From assembly GCF_900110925.1 (NCBI RefSeq), contig NZ_FOFP01000007.1, forward strand, positions 181,189 to 245,188: a DNA stretch of 64,000 bases, in the 5' to 3' direction. This document shows, in pieces, positions 27,047 through 36,611 of the stretch. The DNA is from Pseudomonas cuatrocienegasensis. Its GTDB lineage: Bacteria; Pseudomonadota; Gammaproteobacteria; Pseudomonadales; Pseudomonadaceae. The first letter of the stretch is position 1, and the number at the start of each line of letters is the position of its first letter. The position numbers and the translations under genes were made by a program. The notes below the pieces were generated by a model that was given only the letters and a program-made list of their open reading frames with translations, did not search any database and was not told the DNA's origin.

Positions 27047-27403
27047 ATGCCAGCCCAGCGTCATATCGAACGGCATCAATTGCCGTATTTCCTCAAGGTG
27101 TTCAACCGAATTACCGACAAGCCCATGGGCTCGCTCGGCAATGTGTCGCGTGACGGCTTGATGTTGATCAGCTCGTTGCCGCTGCTGCTGGGTGCGCGCT
27201 TCGATATGCGCCTGAAAATTCCCGGTAAGGACGCGCCGCATTACATCGACTTCAGCGCAACGTGCCAGTGGAGCCGTGAGGATGTCACGCCGGGCACCTA
27301 CGACTCCGGCTTCGCGTTGCTCAGTGCGCCACAGGATTACGTGGACATGGTCGATGCGCTGCATCGCTACTTCAGCTTCTACCCGCTCTCGACCTCGGCC
27401 TGA
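27047..27403 (+). CDS. PilZ domain protein (c-di-GMP receptor candidate)
   Basis: This 118-residue single-domain protein carries the two PilZ signature motifs, RxxxR (RHIER near the N terminus) and NxSxxG (NVSRDG), with a beta-barrel pattern after them. It is therefore expected to bind c-di-GMP, unlike motif-less PilZ adaptors. No partner gene is adjacent. A GGDEF gene with a product-inhibition site lies 5 kb away. Confidence 0.87.
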   Translation: MPAQRHIERHQLPYFLKVFNRITDKPMGSLGNVSRDGLMLISSLPLLLGARFDMRLKIPGKDAPHYIDFSATCQWSREDVTPGTYDSGFALLSAPQDYVDMVDALHRYFSFYPLSTSA

Positions 27404-27420
27404 CCTCAGCTCCTGAAGCG

Positions 27421-27457
27421 CGAACGCCCTGCCAGGCAGAACCTGGCAGGGCGTTCG
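27421..27457. terminator. strong hairpin between PilZ gene and mqo
   Basis: A 16-bp perfect stem (27421-27436 with 27442-27457) with a cagaa loop lies between two converging genes. There is no long T run on either side, so termination is inferred from position and stem strength. Confidence 0.75.
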
Positions 27458-27477
27458 TCGTGCGCGTCAGGCGCTGA

Positions 27478-28968
27478 TCAGGCGTCGAGCTGCAGCAGGG
27501 CGTTGGAGCGTGCCTGGACTTCCCGGTAGCGCTCGGCATCGGCGGCTAGCACCGTGCCCATTGCCGGGAAGATCTCGGCCAGCTTGGCTTGCCACTGTTC
27601 GCTGCGCAATTGCTCGGGGAAGCAGCGTTGCAGCAGGTCGAGCATGATCGACACCGTCACCGAGGCGCCAGGGGAGGCGCCGAGCAGGGCGGCCAGAGTA
27701 CCGTCCTGAGAGGCCACCAGTTCGGTGCCGAATTGCAGGATGCCGCCTTTTTTCGGGTCTTTCTTGATGATCTGCACGCGCTGGCCAGCGATTTCCAGGC
27801 GCCAGTCCTCGGCTTTGGCTTGCGGGTAGAAACCGCGCAAGGTCTCCAGGCGTTTCTCGTCGGACTGCAGCACTTCCTTGACCAGGTAGCGGGTCAGGTC
27901 GAAGTTGTCCCGCGCCACGGCGAGCATCGGCCCGATGTTATTCAGGCGAATCGACATCGGCAGATCGAGGTAGGAGCCGCGCTTGAGGAACTTGGTGGTG
28001 AAGCCGGCATAGGGGCCGAACAACAGCGAGGTCTTGCCGTCTACCACGCGGGTGTCCAGGTGTGGCACCGACATCGGCGGCGAACCAACCGCCGCCTGGC
28101 TGTAAACCTTGGACTGGTGCTGCTTGACCACTTCGGGGTTGTCGCAGCGCAGCCACTGGCCGCTGACCGGGAAGCCGCCGAAGCCTTTGCCTTCCGGAAT
28201 GCCGGATTGTTGCAGCAGCGACAGCGCTGCGCCGCCGGCGCCGAGGAAGACGAACTTGGCCTGGATTTCCCGCTTGGCGCCTGTCTGCAGGTCGCTCACG
28301 CTGACGCGCCAGCCGTCGGCGTTGCGTTGCAGGCCGGTGACCTTCTGCTGGCAGCGAACGGTCGCGTCAGGCAGTTGGCCGAGGTGCTCAAGCATGCGCG
28401 TGGTCAGGTTGCCGAAGTTGACGTCGGTACCTGCCATCACGCGGGTCGCCGCGATCGGCTCGTTCGGGTCGCGCCCTGGCATCATCAGGGGCATCCACTC
28501 GGCCATGGTGGCGCGGTCTTCGGTGTATTCCATGTCGCTGAAGGCGTGGTGCACGCTCAGCGCCGCAAAACGCTTCTTCAGGTAGTCGATGCCTTTTTGC
28601 CCGCGCACGAAGCTCAGGTGCGGGATCGGGTTGATAAAGGCTTTCGGCGAGCCGAAGGTGCCTTTTTCCACCAGATAAGCCCAGAACTGCTTGGACTCTT
28701 CGAACTGGGTGTTGATGGTCACCGACTTTTTGATATCGATCGAACCGTCCGCTGCTTCGGGCGTGTAGTTCAGCTCGCAGAGGCCGGCATGGCCCGTGCC
28801 TGCGTTGTTCCAGGGGTTGGAGCTCTCTACCGCGCCAGCTTCCATCTGCTCAAGCACCTCGAGCTGGATGCTCGGGTCGATTTCCTTGAGCAGTACAGCC
28901 AGGGTCGCGCTCATGATGCCGGCGCCGACCAGCACCACATCTACAGTTTGGTAATCGTTATGCGCCAT
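27478..28968 (-). CDS. mqo: malate:quinone oxidoreductase
   Basis: This 496-residue FAD-dependent membrane-associated enzyme oxidises L-malate to oxaloacetate and passes electrons to quinone, the usual malate step in Pseudomonas. It has an N-terminal FAD Rossmann motif ([16 protein letters not shown]), [30 protein letters not shown] and a C-terminal [10 protein letters not shown] chose MAHNDYQT at 28968 (preceded by GGAGACGTGGGA) over a longer in-frame start. Confidence 0.95.
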   Translation of the reverse strand: MAHNDYQTVDVVLVGAGIMSATLAVLLKEIDPSIQLEVLEQMEAGAVESSNPWNNAGTGHAGLCELNYTPEAADGSIDIKKSVTINTQFEESKQFWAYLVEKGTFGSPKAFINPIPHLSFVRGQKGIDYLKKRFAALSVHHAFSDMEYTEDRATMAEWMPLMMPGRDPNEPIAATRVMAGTDVNFGNLTTRMLEHLGQLPDATVRCQQKVTGLQRNADGWRVSVSDLQTGAKREIQAKFVFLGAGGAALSLLQQSGIPEGKGFGGFPVSGQWLRCDNPEVVKQHQSKVYSQAAVGSPPMSVPHLDTRVVDGKTSLLFGPYAGFTTKFLKRGSYLDLPMSIRLNNIGPMLAVARDNFDLTRYLVKEVLQSDEKRLETLRGFYPQAKAEDWRLEIAGQRVQIIKKDPKKGGILQFGTELVASQDGTLAALLGASPGASVTVSIMLDLLQRCFPEQLRSEQWQAKLAEIFPAMGTVLAADAERYREVQARSNALLQLDA

Positions 28969-29828
28969 TCCCACGTCTCCAGAAAAAAGCAGTAACCGTC
29001 GAGGATCGAAGACCACGCGAAGTTGGCGCGGTCAGCTGTCGCCGTGTTGTCTGGGTTGAGAGGAGTGGATGCCGCGTTTGCCAGCCACCTGATCGTTCAT
29101 GTTTTCGCCACACTCTTGTGAAGTTGTTAAACCCGTTTTCTCACGCTCTTTTGGAGCCGTGAACCTCAAAAAGTTCGTGTGCCAGGCGGCTTATGGCCCG
29201 CACATGTCCCCTGCGTGCATGGATGCTCAGGAGGAATGCGGGGCTCAAGCGGCTGCCGGAGTGGGCAACACGAGGTGGGCGACTCTCTGGGGCGGGAGCG
29301 GATGCCGAGGCATCTGCGGTACGACGAGGCCCGATCAGGAGACGACCTTATAATCGGGGCGCGATTATAAGGCCAAAGCAGGCAAATTGATTGCGCGAAG
29401 TGACTTTTCTTCTGGCTGCGGTCAGGCAGGCAACGCCGCGTAACGGATCAGCTCCGGCGTCATATCAGGAGATTTTTGCTTGAGTAGGCAGCGGAGGATT
29501 GAGCCAGGCGAGTTGCTGTTCACCGTCTTCAGTCCAGCCAAGGCCTAGTGGCGCCTGGGCTGAGCACTGAAAAGCCGGGCACCGACCAGTGCTGTCGGTA
29601 TAGGCGAAGGTGCGCTGGCGAGGGCGAGAGCCGAACAATGAACGCAGTAAGGTCATCCGTAATAACCGCTTCGGGCAACGACTAAAGTCTTATGCCTGGC
29701 GGCTGTGACAGCGGCGTGACAGGAACCCACGCAGTAGCTGTTGAGTCTTAGTATGCGACGCTGTTAGGTCCCGGTGCCGCTGGGTATACTGCGGACCACT
29801 TTTTGCGCCCCCACCTTGGAGAATGAGC
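28969..29828. other. gene-poor interval with a perfect palindrome
   Basis: About 860 bases upstream of mqo and yajG hold only one possible small gene (29465-29656). At 29346-29372 lies a perfect 11-bp inverted repeat (ccttataatcg - gggcg - cgattataagg) that includes a TATAAT. It could be an operator or a hairpin at a promoter. Nothing else is recognised. Confidence 0.5.
29465..29656 (-). CDS. possible small conserved protein (63 aa)
   Basis: The 63-residue reading frame MTLLRSLFGSRPRQRTFAY... is basic at the N terminus and has a composition like a real small protein (Trp, Asp and Tyr in place). It resembles short Pseudomonas hypothetical proteins I recall. The ribosome site is weak (ttacgg directly before ATG). 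It is reported as tentative. Confidence 0.4.
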   Translation of the reverse strand: MTLLRSLFGSRPRQRTFAYTDSTGRCPAFQCSAQAPLGLGWTEDGEQQLAWLNPPLPTQAKIS

Positions 29829-30413
29829 ATGCTGCATCGCCTGATGTTTGGTCTTCTTGCTGTGGCCAGCCTGACTCTGGTCGGTTGTGCCCTCAGCCCG
29901 CAACAACTGAGCCCGCAACCGCGCCTCATCGGTACTCTGACACCTGTGGGTCAGGGTCAGCCGGTGGTGGTGCGTGTGGCGGACGGTCGCCCTTCGCCGG
30001 TGCTTGGCACCCGTGGTGGCCTTTACCCGGAAACCAGCGCCATCAGCGTAACTGGCCAGGACATCCTGCCAAAGCTGCAAGCTCAGGCAGAAGCTGCGGT
30101 TCGCCTGCTGGGCTTTACGCCGTCGCCGAATGCCTATAACGCGCCGCAACTGACCCTGACCCTGGCTGAACTCAAGTATCAGTCGCCGAAGGAAGGTCTG
30201 TACGTCACCGAGTCTGACATCACCGCCACCTTCCGCGCCGACGTGCAGAACAGCTCGCGTCGTTACAGTGGCCGTTATGGTGCGTCGCTCAACCAGCGTT
30301 TTGGTATGGCGCCAAACCAGGAAGCCAACACCAAGCTGATCAGCGATGTACTCAGCGATGCGTTGACCCGCACGTTCAAGGACCCGACCATCGGCCAGAT
30401 GCTCGGCCAGTGA
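29829..30413 (+). CDS. yajG: YajG family lipoprotein
   Basis: A 194-residue lipoprotein with signal peptide and lipobox (LLAVASLTLVGC) and the YajG pattern: VVVRVADGRPSPVLGTRGG, PKLQAQAEAAVRLLGF, LTLTLAELKYQS, then a C-terminal ISDVLSDALTRTFKDP. The family is an outer-membrane-associated lipoprotein of unknown mechanism. Two Met codons are possible; the second (29829) lies 7 bases after GGAG and is preferred over 29823. A terminator follows. Confidence 0.85.
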   Translation: MLHRLMFGLLAVASLTLVGCALSPQQLSPQPRLIGTLTPVGQGQPVVVRVADGRPSPVLGTRGGLYPETSAISVTGQDILPKLQAQAEAAVRLLGFTPSPNAYNAPQLTLTLAELKYQSPKEGLYVTESDITATFRADVQNSSRRYSGRYGASLNQRFGMAPNQEANTKLISDVLSDALTRTFKDPTIGQMLGQ

Positions 30414-30470
30414 GCCTTGGGCCAGGTGAACTGGCCTGAGTGAGGCGGGCGGTTTAGGTCGCATAAAGAA

Positions 30471-30507
30471 AAGGCTGGACGGTATTGCTACCCTCCAGCC
30501 TTTTTTG
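30471..30507. terminator. intrinsic terminator after yajG
   Basis: Stem aaggctgga / tccagcctt followed by a T run on the plus strand, with A residues before it, so it may also serve the converging small gene at 30517. Confidence 0.85.
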
Positions 30508-30516
30508 TGGGAATGC

Positions 30517-30723
30517 TTAGGCAGCCTGGGCGAAAAACTCCGGCAGTGCATAGCCGGTGTGCATGTCGATATCGGGCAGGTCGTAATGCTCGTGGCCGCC
30601 CAGGGCGCAATAGCCAAGCCAGTGGTGGTCCTGCACATTGAACGAAAGCGCGTCGAGGGGGCTGTCGATTTCGTCGAGCGAGTCGATCAGGTAATCCTGG
30701 TCAAGCGGTTGCGGATTGAGCAT
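30517..30723 (-). CDS. small acidic hypothetical protein (68 aa)
   Basis: A 68-residue acidic protein, MLNPQPLDQDYLIDSLDEID..., with no signal peptide or known motif. A strong ribosome site (GGAGGA, six bases before ATG) selects the start at 30723 over the longer reading. The rest is polar, with several His and Tyr (GGHEHYDLPDIDMHTGY). Function unknown. Confidence 0.7.
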   Translation of the reverse strand: MLNPQPLDQDYLIDSLDEIDSPLDALSFNVQDHHWLGYCALGGHEHYDLPDIDMHTGYALPEFFAQAA

Positions 30724-31064
30724 GGCATTTCCTCCAGAAAGCAGTGTGCACGTATTGACCGTGCAGTCATGCTTGTTCAATCAAGTCCTGCGCCAGACCG
30801 GTTGCGGTTTTAAGACAGTTTCGAGATAGCGCATTACGCTCGTCGGAAAGGGAAGGTCTAAAAAAGCACTTTCAGTACACTGCGCGCGTTTTTGCGGCGC
30901 GGCCGCCACAGTCTTGTGCCCAGCTATGGGGCGCGTAGGTGTGAATGGCTGTTGCGGCGGCCTGTGCTGAGGCCCGACCCAGAGCCTTTGGTGCATTCGC
31001 AGCGGCCCTATGTGGGCACTCGGTTACCGTTTTGGTGCGCGCCTGTTCGCACCTGGAGCTTGTG

Positions 31065-31376
31065 ATGACGTTACAGCTGTTGTGGACCGTGGTGTTAGCC
31101 AGTCCTGCTCGTTCGTTGAATGGCCTGGCATTGTTTTTCGCCCTGTCAGGCAGTTGGTTACTGCTAGCTACGCGTATCCGCGAGCAACGTCTGCGCGAGC
31201 GTGTGCCTGTTCTGGCAAACCCTCAGCTGTCCTGGTCAGATGTGGCGGCTGCCGATGTCGCTACGTTGCGTATAAATCGATTCTTTTACCGATTCGCCAG
31301 CATCTGCCTGTCTGGCGCGCTGCTGTTGTCCTGGTTGAGCACGCAGAGCTGGTTTTGGACAAGGCTTGCTTCGTGA
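31065..31376 (+). CDS. small membrane protein, unknown function
   Basis: A 103-residue protein with two hydrophobic segments (LNGLALFFALSGSWLLLA and ASICLSGALLLSWLS) separated by a basic loop (RIREQRLRER). The start MTLQLLWTVV at 31065 has GGAG upstream; earlier in-frame sequence is not protein-like. A mobile element copy begins 25 bases after the stop. Confidence 0.65.
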   Translation: MTLQLLWTVVLASPARSLNGLALFFALSGSWLLLATRIREQRLRERVPVLANPQLSWSDVAAADVATLRINRFFYRFASICLSGALLLSWLSTQSWFWTRLAS

Positions 31377-31401
31377 CACCAGGCAGTCGAGCGGCAGCCT
31401 A

Positions 31402-31681
31402 GGGTCTGTTGACGTTTCGTCGCAAGCCGCGTTGCTGCGAAAAATCTCGCCAGGCCGGGCGGCGTTCCGCTAGGCGGAGGACGCAGGGAATGGTTGTTCC
31501 CTTGCCAAGTCCTCCAACACCGCATGGCGAGATTTTTCGCGCAACCCGCAGGGCCGGGCCCGTTTTAGCGCGATGCTGCGTTTCTCGATGGCTCATTTAG
31601 CCGGCTAAACTTCGCATCTCGTGCCTTGCCTCGCGCTAAAACTGGCTCCGGCGCGGCCGCGAACGAAACGTCAACAGATCC
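31402..31681. mobile_element. MITE-like element, copy B (inverted relative to copy A)
   Basis: A 280-bp copy in the opposite orientation to A. Its left end gggtctgttgacgtttcgt matches the complement of the right end of A; the right end has one change (cagatcc). TA flanks both sides (31400-31401, 31682-31683), and the wider flanks read CTAG on both. The arm with the 16-bp stem is kept, with apex tttagc-cg-gctaaa. About 50 bp present in A and C between the ggaggac hairpin and the outer arm are missing. Confidence 0.9.
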
Positions 31682-31711
31682 TAGTGTCACGACACACATA
31701 ATTGGTCGCTA

Positions 31712-31822
31712 TCTGTAGGAGCGAAGGGGGCGCCTAGCCTTTACTCGCGATAATCCTCGAAAGCGCTGGAAGCGTCGCGGCTAGAGCGGAACGCCGCCCG
31801 GCTCCTCCCACGGAGCCTGGCG
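31712..31822. repeat. REP-like palindromic repeats
   Basis: Sequence of the tgtaggagcgaagg... / ...ggctcctcccacggag type, with internal tcgcggctagagc. It resembles Pseudomonas REP repeats and fills the gap between copy B and the acyltransferase gene. It is related by eye to the repeat at 52845-52880. Confidence 0.5.
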
Positions 31823-31872
31823 TTGACCGACATTTGATTTGTGTCACGACCCCAGGTCTGGAGTGCGGAGGG

Positions 31873-33039
31873 TTACAGAGGCAGCCCGGCCTTGACCCGG
31901 TACTGGTTGCGCACTGGCATGGCGTACTGGCCAATCAGATAGGGGCGATGCGGCGCTGGGCAGTTGTCCAAGCGTTTCTGCCATTGTGCTTTGGCCTTGG
32001 CCAGCTCCTCAGTGCTAAACAGCTGCTCGGCCTCGGGGACCGGCAGGGCTGGTTCGCGCTCGGCCCAGGCTGCGTAGGCCAGGTAATGCACCGGGAACAG
32101 GCGGTAGTTGCCCAGGATCTGCTGATCGACAGCCAGCGCCAATTGACGGGCGTCTTCCGGTACCTGCTGGATGGGCGTACCAAATTGTACGTGTACGCGA
32201 CCCTTGTAGCCGGTGATGCCTAGGGCGATGCTCTGGTCATCTTCTCCTGGTGTCTTGGTGTAACTCCCGGTACTGGCGCGGATATAGAGTTCGCGGGCCT
32301 TGGCCAGGTCGCACGGGTCGTATTCGTAGCTGATCGATACTGGTGTCAGACGCAGGGCCTGAATCACCTCAGCGAAAGGCTCCTGCTTGCGGCTCATATG
32401 GAACATTTTGAGGATGGCCGAGTCGGTGCGGTCGTCGCCGTCCTTGGCCCGGCCTTCGGCCTGGGCGATCCAGATCGATTGTGCGTCGTCGCGAATCGAG
32501 TGGTTGATATACGCAGAGAGCAGTTGGTAGGCCGCCAGCTTTTCTCGGCGTCCGCTGATCGAGCGGTGCACGATGAAGCTCTTGTTCAGGCGCATCAAAT
32601 CACTGACGAAGGGCTTCTGCAGCAGGTTATCGCCAATGGCTACGCGGGGTGTGGGTAAGCCTGCATGATAGACCGCGTAGTTGACGAAGGCCGGGTCCAT
32701 GACGATGTCACGGTGGTTGGCCAGAAACAGGTGGGCACTGCCATGCCGCAGGTGCTCGAGGCCGGCGTAAGTCACCCCGTCGGTGGCTTGCTCGATACTG
32801 TGATCGACGTAGTTTTCGAGTTTGTCCTGCAGCAGCGCAACGGTGTGTACGTCGGCGAATTCGCGGCGCAGGCGATAGGCGATCAGCGGCTTGAGCAGCC
32901 AGCCCAGTGCGCCGGCCAGGCGCGGGAAGCGAAAATGCGTCAGGGTGTCGAGAAACGCAGGGTCGGCCAGCAGGCGCGCCAATACCGCAGGCACCTCGGC
33001 GTCGTCGTAGGGTCGGATGGCATCAAATGCGCCCATCAT
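31873..33039 (-). CDS. PlsC-like acyltransferase
   Basis: This 388-residue protein has the glycerolipid acyltransferase signature H-x4-D (FLANHRDIVMDPAF, near 110), FIVHRSISGRREKL and a likely substrate-binding WIAQAEGRAKDG. It matches the 1-acyl-sn-glycerol-3-phosphate acyltransferase superfamily but is longer than classical PlsC, with an N-terminal helical region and a C-terminal extension, so the physiological acyl acceptor is uncertain. It is a single gene facing copy B. Confidence 0.85.
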   Translation of the reverse strand: MMGAFDAIRPYDDAEVPAVLARLLADPAFLDTLTHFRFPRLAGALGWLLKPLIAYRLRREFADVHTVALLQDKLENYVDHSIEQATDGVTYAGLEHLRHGSAHLFLANHRDIVMDPAFVNYAVYHAGLPTPRVAIGDNLLQKPFVSDLMRLNKSFIVHRSISGRREKLAAYQLLSAYINHSIRDDAQSIWIAQAEGRAKDGDDRTDSAILKMFHMSRKQEPFAEVIQALRLTPVSISYEYDPCDLAKARELYIRASTGSYTKTPGEDDQSIALGITGYKGRVHVQFGTPIQQVPEDARQLALAVDQQILGNYRLFPVHYLAYAAWAEREPALPVPEAEQLFSTEELAKAKAQWQKRLDNCPAPHRPYLIGQYAMPVRNQYRVKAGLPL

Positions 33040-33167
33040 GCTCTCTTGTTCTTTCGCTGCGGTTGACAGAAGGTTGGGGTGTCCCGGTTAACAGGTGGTT
33101 TTTCAACGGCCTGTTAGGGGCCAGCAGTAGACCAGCAATTATACCTACAAGTCACACGGAGGCCGCG

Positions 33168-33350
33168 ATGTTGGAAACCCATGGTTATGACTGCCCGTAC
33201 TGCGGCGAGCCGGTCGAGGCAGTGCTCGACCTGTCGGCAGGCGACCAGCAATACATCGAAGACTGCCCGGTGTGTTGCCGTCCGATTGTCTTCGACTTGC
33301 AGACCGACGGCGAAGACTGGTCGCTGGATGTGCGTGGAGAGAACGATTGA
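33168..33350 (+). CDS. CPXCG motif-containing cysteine-rich protein
   Basis: A 60-residue protein with paired zinc-knuckle cysteines, CPYCGE near the N terminus and CPVCCRP later, separated by an acidic linker. This is the small CPXCG family common in gammaproteobacteria, function unknown. The start is preceded by CGGAGGCCGCG. It overlaps the next gene by one base (TGATG), forming a two-gene unit with the DUF2007 protein. Confidence 0.87.
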   Translation: MLETHGYDCPYCGEPVEAVLDLSAGDQQYIEDCPVCCRPIVFDLQTDGEDWSLDVRGEND

Positions 33351-33610
33351 TGCAGCGAATCTACGAACCCCAGGACGTGATGGAGGGCGAGTTGCTGCAA
33401 GGCATGCTCGCCAGTGAGGGCATCAGTGCGCACCTGACTGGACGCCATCTGGTGGGTGCCATGGGCGAGTTGCCGGCCTGTGGGTTACTCGCCTTGACGG
33501 TCGCCGATGCCGATGTGGGGCGGGCGCGGCAGTTGATCGATGCGTACAATGCCGCCCAGCCATTGCCGGGTGACGAGCCCGACGAGGTGCAGGGCGTGCT
33601 GCTCTGCTGA
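33350..33610 (+). CDS. DUF2007 domain protein
   Basis: An 86-residue protein, MQRIYEPQDVMEGELLQGMLASEGISAHL, followed by AMGELPACGLLALTVADADVGRARQLID, the DUF2007 pattern (putative signal-transducing domain, ferredoxin-like fold). It is translationally coupled to the CPXCG gene; the pairing is common in Pseudomonas from memory. Function unknown. Confidence 0.85.
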   Translation: MQRIYEPQDVMEGELLQGMLASEGISAHLTGRHLVGAMGELPACGLLALTVADADVGRARQLIDAYNAAQPLPGDEPDEVQGVLLC

Positions 33611-33636
33611 GTCGCCTTTGCCTGTTGAGCTTGCCC

Positions 33637-34254
33637 ATGTGTGGACGCTACGCCCTGTTTCGCTGGACGCCGGCCTTTGCTGCGTTGCCAGGATTTCCCG
33701 CTGATCAACAGCCGCACTGGAGCCTGTCGCCCCATGCTCAGGTGCTGCTGCTGCGTCAGGTCGAGGGGCGTAACGAGCTGGCGCGGGTACGTTGGGGGCT
33801 GACCCCGGCCTGGCTCAAGGATCTGTCGAAAACACCCGCCCATGCGCGGGCTGAAACCCTGGCCGAACAGCCGATGTTTCGCGATGCCCTGCGTTTGCGC
33901 CGCGGCCTGTTACCGGCCAACGGCTTCTATGAGTGGCGCGGTGCGGTGCGCAAGCGGCCTTATTGGCTGAGCGCAGATGCCAGCCCGCTGTATTTTGCTG
34001 CGTTATGGGAGGCCTACCCGGTACCGGGCACGGTGTACCTGAGCGCGGCGGTGATCACCGTGGCGGCGGCCAATCAGCGCCGGCCATTGATTCTGGACGA
34101 GGCAGGGCAGGCCGCCTGGCTCGATCCAGACACCCCGGTCGAGGTGCTGCACGCACTGCTGGCCAGCCCGCAACCAGCACTGCGTGAGCGGGTACTGGCC
34201 AATCTGGTCAATGACCCGACCTTGGATGCGCCCGAGTGCCTGACGCCCGGTTGA
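33637..34254 (+). CDS. SRAP domain protein (HMCES/YedK family), altered active site
   Basis: This 205-residue SOS-response-associated peptidase-family protein belongs to a family that crosslinks to abasic sites in single-stranded DNA through Cys2. The start must be MCGRYALF (33637), since Cys2 is catalytic after Met removal; the upstream Met is rejected. GFYEW keeps the active-site Glu. Two usually conserved positions differ: the NAR-ET motif reads HARAETL (Asn to His) and the H-x-RxP motif reads NQRRPLIL (His to Asn). The protein may therefore be a specialised or weaker paralogue. The fold is otherwise complete. Confidence 0.85.
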   Translation: MCGRYALFRWTPAFAALPGFPADQQPHWSLSPHAQVLLLRQVEGRNELARVRWGLTPAWLKDLSKTPAHARAETLAEQPMFRDALRLRRGLLPANGFYEWRGAVRKRPYWLSADASPLYFAALWEAYPVPGTVYLSAAVITVAAANQRRPLILDEAGQAAWLDPDTPVEVLHALLASPQPALRERVLANLVNDPTLDAPECLTPG

Positions 34255-34272
34255 TAGCCGGGCGCGCGCGGC

Positions 34273-36423
34273 TCAGACCTTGAACTGATTGATCAGGCGT
34301 CGTTGCTGCTCGGCCAGACGGGTGAGCTCGGCACTCGCCTGGCTTGCTTCATCGGCGCCACTGGCCACCTCGTTGGCGACCTGGCCGATGTTGGTGACGT
34401 TGCGATTGATGTCTTCGGCCACTGCGCTCTGTTGTTCCGCTGCGCTGGCGATCTGCGTGTTCATGTCGTTGATCACCGAAACCGCCTGGGTAATCGACGC
34501 CAGGGCCTGAGCAGCTTCGCCGGCCTGCTGCACGCTGATCGCAGTCTTGCCCTGGCTGTCCTCCATGACCTTGACCACATCGCGGGTACCGCTTTGCAGG
34601 TTCTGGATCATGCTCTGGATTTCCTGGGTCGCCTGCTGGGTCTTTTGCGCCAGGTTGCGCACCTCATCGGCGACCACGGCGAAACCGCGGCCCTGTTCGC
34701 CAGCACGGGCTGCCTCGATGGCGGCGTTGAGCGCCAGCAGGTTGGTCTGCTCGGCAATGCTGCGGATGGCCACCAGGATGGCGTTGATGTTCTCGCTGTC
34801 CTTGGCCAGGGTCTGCACCACACCGACTGCCCGACCAATTTCACTCGCCAGTTCAGTAATCGCGTGGCGGGTGTTCTGCACGATCTGCATGCCGTGTTGC
34901 GCGGCCTGGTCAGCGTGGTTGGCCGCTTCGGCAGCGTGGGTGGCGTTGCGTGCCACATCCTGGGCGGTGGCGGTCATCTGGTGCACTGCGGTGGCCACCA
35001 GTTCGATCTCGGCCAGCTGTTTCTGCACGCCCTGGTTGGTGCGAATGGCGATATCGGCTGTGTGCTCGGATGAGTCGCTGACCTTCTGCACCGAACTGAC
35101 CACCTGGGTGATCATCGCCTGTAGCTTGCCGAGGAAGGTGTTGAAGCCGCTGGCGATCGCGCCGAGTTCATCGGCTCGATCGGACGTCAGACGACGCGTC
35201 AGGTCACCTTCGCCCTGGGCGATGTCCTGGAGCATGGCAACCATCTGCTTGAGCGGGCGGGCAATTCCACGGCCCACCAGCCAGACGCCCAGCAGCCCTA
35301 TGGCCGCCACCAGCAGGCCGACGATCGTCATGCCGAAGGTATTGGCGCGGGCCTGGGTGGTGAGATCGCTTTGCATGGTGTGCAGGTCGGCCATGACCTT
35401 ATTCAGTGGCATGACCAGCATCAGCACCCAGCGATGGTCGGTCTCGCCGATAGTGAAGCTGGCGAACAGTTCGATGTGGTTCAGGCTGGGGTCGGGTTGC
35501 TCGTCGATGTCGTACTGCACTTCGCCACTCTGCAGGTTTGCCAGGTTGGCCAATTCGTTGGCATCGAGCAGGGCCGTGGCGGGGGAGCCGAGTTTGTCCG
35601 GCGCTTTGGTCGAGGCGACGATACTGCCATTGGAGGCTATCAGAGCCAGTTCGCCAGCGCCGTCGTAGAGTTGACGGTCGGCGTTGAGCAGTAGCTCCTG
35701 AATGAAGTTCACCGCCAGATCCGCACCGGCAATCCCGCGGAACTCCCCGTTGACCAGGATGGGGGTGGTGAAAGAGGCAAGCATGATGGTCTTGCCGCCC
35801 ACGTCGTAGGGTGCTGGGTCGATCACGCAGGCGCGCTTGCGCTCTTTTGGGCACAGGTAATACTCGCCTTCGCGCACGCCGGTGGGCAGGCGGGTTTCAC
35901 TCTCCAGCGTGCCGAGGGAGTCGATACCCAGGCTGCCGTCGCTATTGCGAAACCACCAGGGGATAAAGCGGCCGGTACCGTCGTAGCCATTCTCCTTGGG
36001 GCCGGCGTAGAGGTCGTCGTTGCCATCGAAGGCGTTTGGCTCCCAGCCGATGTAGCTGCCGAGAAGCTTGGGGTTGCGTTCGGTGGTCTGGCGCACCAGG
36101 TTGGACAGCTCTTCGCGGCTGGCATTGAGTTGCGGGCTGCCGTTGGCATCCTGCAACCCCAGCAGCTCATTGGCATGCGCCAGGTCGGCCGTTACTCGCA
36201 GGGGGAGGTCGAGTTCACGCTGGATCTGCAGCACCTGAGTTTGCACCAGGCTGACCAGGCGCTGCTGGATAACCTGCTCCAGCAATGCCTGGGTGCGCGC
36301 TTGCACCAGTGCCTCGTTTCGCCCGCTGGTAAACATGGCGTACAGCACCAGCGCCGCGACGACTGCCAGCACACTGACACCGGCCAGGGCCGCGACGGAA
36401 AACTGGATGGACTTAAGCTTCAT
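34273..36423 (-). CDS. methyl-accepting chemotaxis protein with dCache sensor
   Basis: A 716-residue chemoreceptor with an N-terminal membrane helix ([21 protein letters not shown]), a large periplasmic double-Cache sensor (~40-365, with [16 protein letters not shown] and [13 protein letters not shown]), a second membrane helix ([21 protein letters not shown]), HAMP, and a signalling domain whose hairpin tip reads [40 protein letters not shown]. The ligand cannot be read from the sequence. The start MKLKSIQF at 36423 is preceded by GGAGCTTGCC; a longer in-frame start is rejected. Confidence 0.93.
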   Translation of the reverse strand: MKLKSIQFSVAALAGVSVLAVVAALVLYAMFTSGRNEALVQARTQALLEQVIQQRLVSLVQTQVLQIQRELDLPLRVTADLAHANELLGLQDANGSPQLNASREELSNLVRQTTERNPKLLGSYIGWEPNAFDGNDDLYAGPKENGYDGTGRFIPWWFRNSDGSLGIDSLGTLESETRLPTGVREGEYYLCPKERKRACVIDPAPYDVGGKTIMLASFTTPILVNGEFRGIAGADLAVNFIQELLLNADRQLYDGAGELALIASNGSIVASTKAPDKLGSPATALLDANELANLANLQSGEVQYDIDEQPDPSLNHIELFASFTIGETDHRWVLMLVMPLNKVMADLHTMQSDLTTQARANTFGMTIVGLLVAAIGLLGVWLVGRGIARPLKQMVAMLQDIAQGEGDLTRRLTSDRADELGAIASGFNTFLGKLQAMITQVVSSVQKVSDSSEHTADIAIRTNQGVQKQLAEIELVATAVHQMTATAQDVARNATHAAEAANHADQAAQHGMQIVQNTRHAITELASEIGRAVGVVQTLAKDSENINAILVAIRSIAEQTNLLALNAAIEAARAGEQGRGFAVVADEVRNLAQKTQQATQEIQSMIQNLQSGTRDVVKVMEDSQGKTAISVQQAGEAAQALASITQAVSVINDMNTQIASAAEQQSAVAEDINRNVTNIGQVANEVASGADEASQASAELTRLAEQQRRLINQFKV

Positions 36424-36547
36424 GGCAAGCTCCAGCAAACGGTGGGGTGCATCGTTGTATCGGCAGGGGGGTGGGAAATCCTGAATGACCCTGTGCTGAT
36501 ACAAGCTGGCCAATAGCTATAGCGCAAGTTTTCTACAACTCTGCAAC

Positions 36548-36576
36548 GCGTCTCGCAACGAAACGTCAACAGGCCC
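36548..36576. repeat. solo end of the copy A-C element family
   Basis: The sequence gcgtctcgcaacgaaacg then tcaacaggccc, followed by TA, matches one terminal repeat of copies A and B with one change (cagaccc to caggccc). No matching second end is visible within several hundred bases. It is probably a remnant and lies just upstream of the M48 peptidase gene. Confidence 0.75.
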
Positions 36577-36611
36577 TAGAATGGCGGCGTTCATTTATAT
36601 GGAGATAGAAC

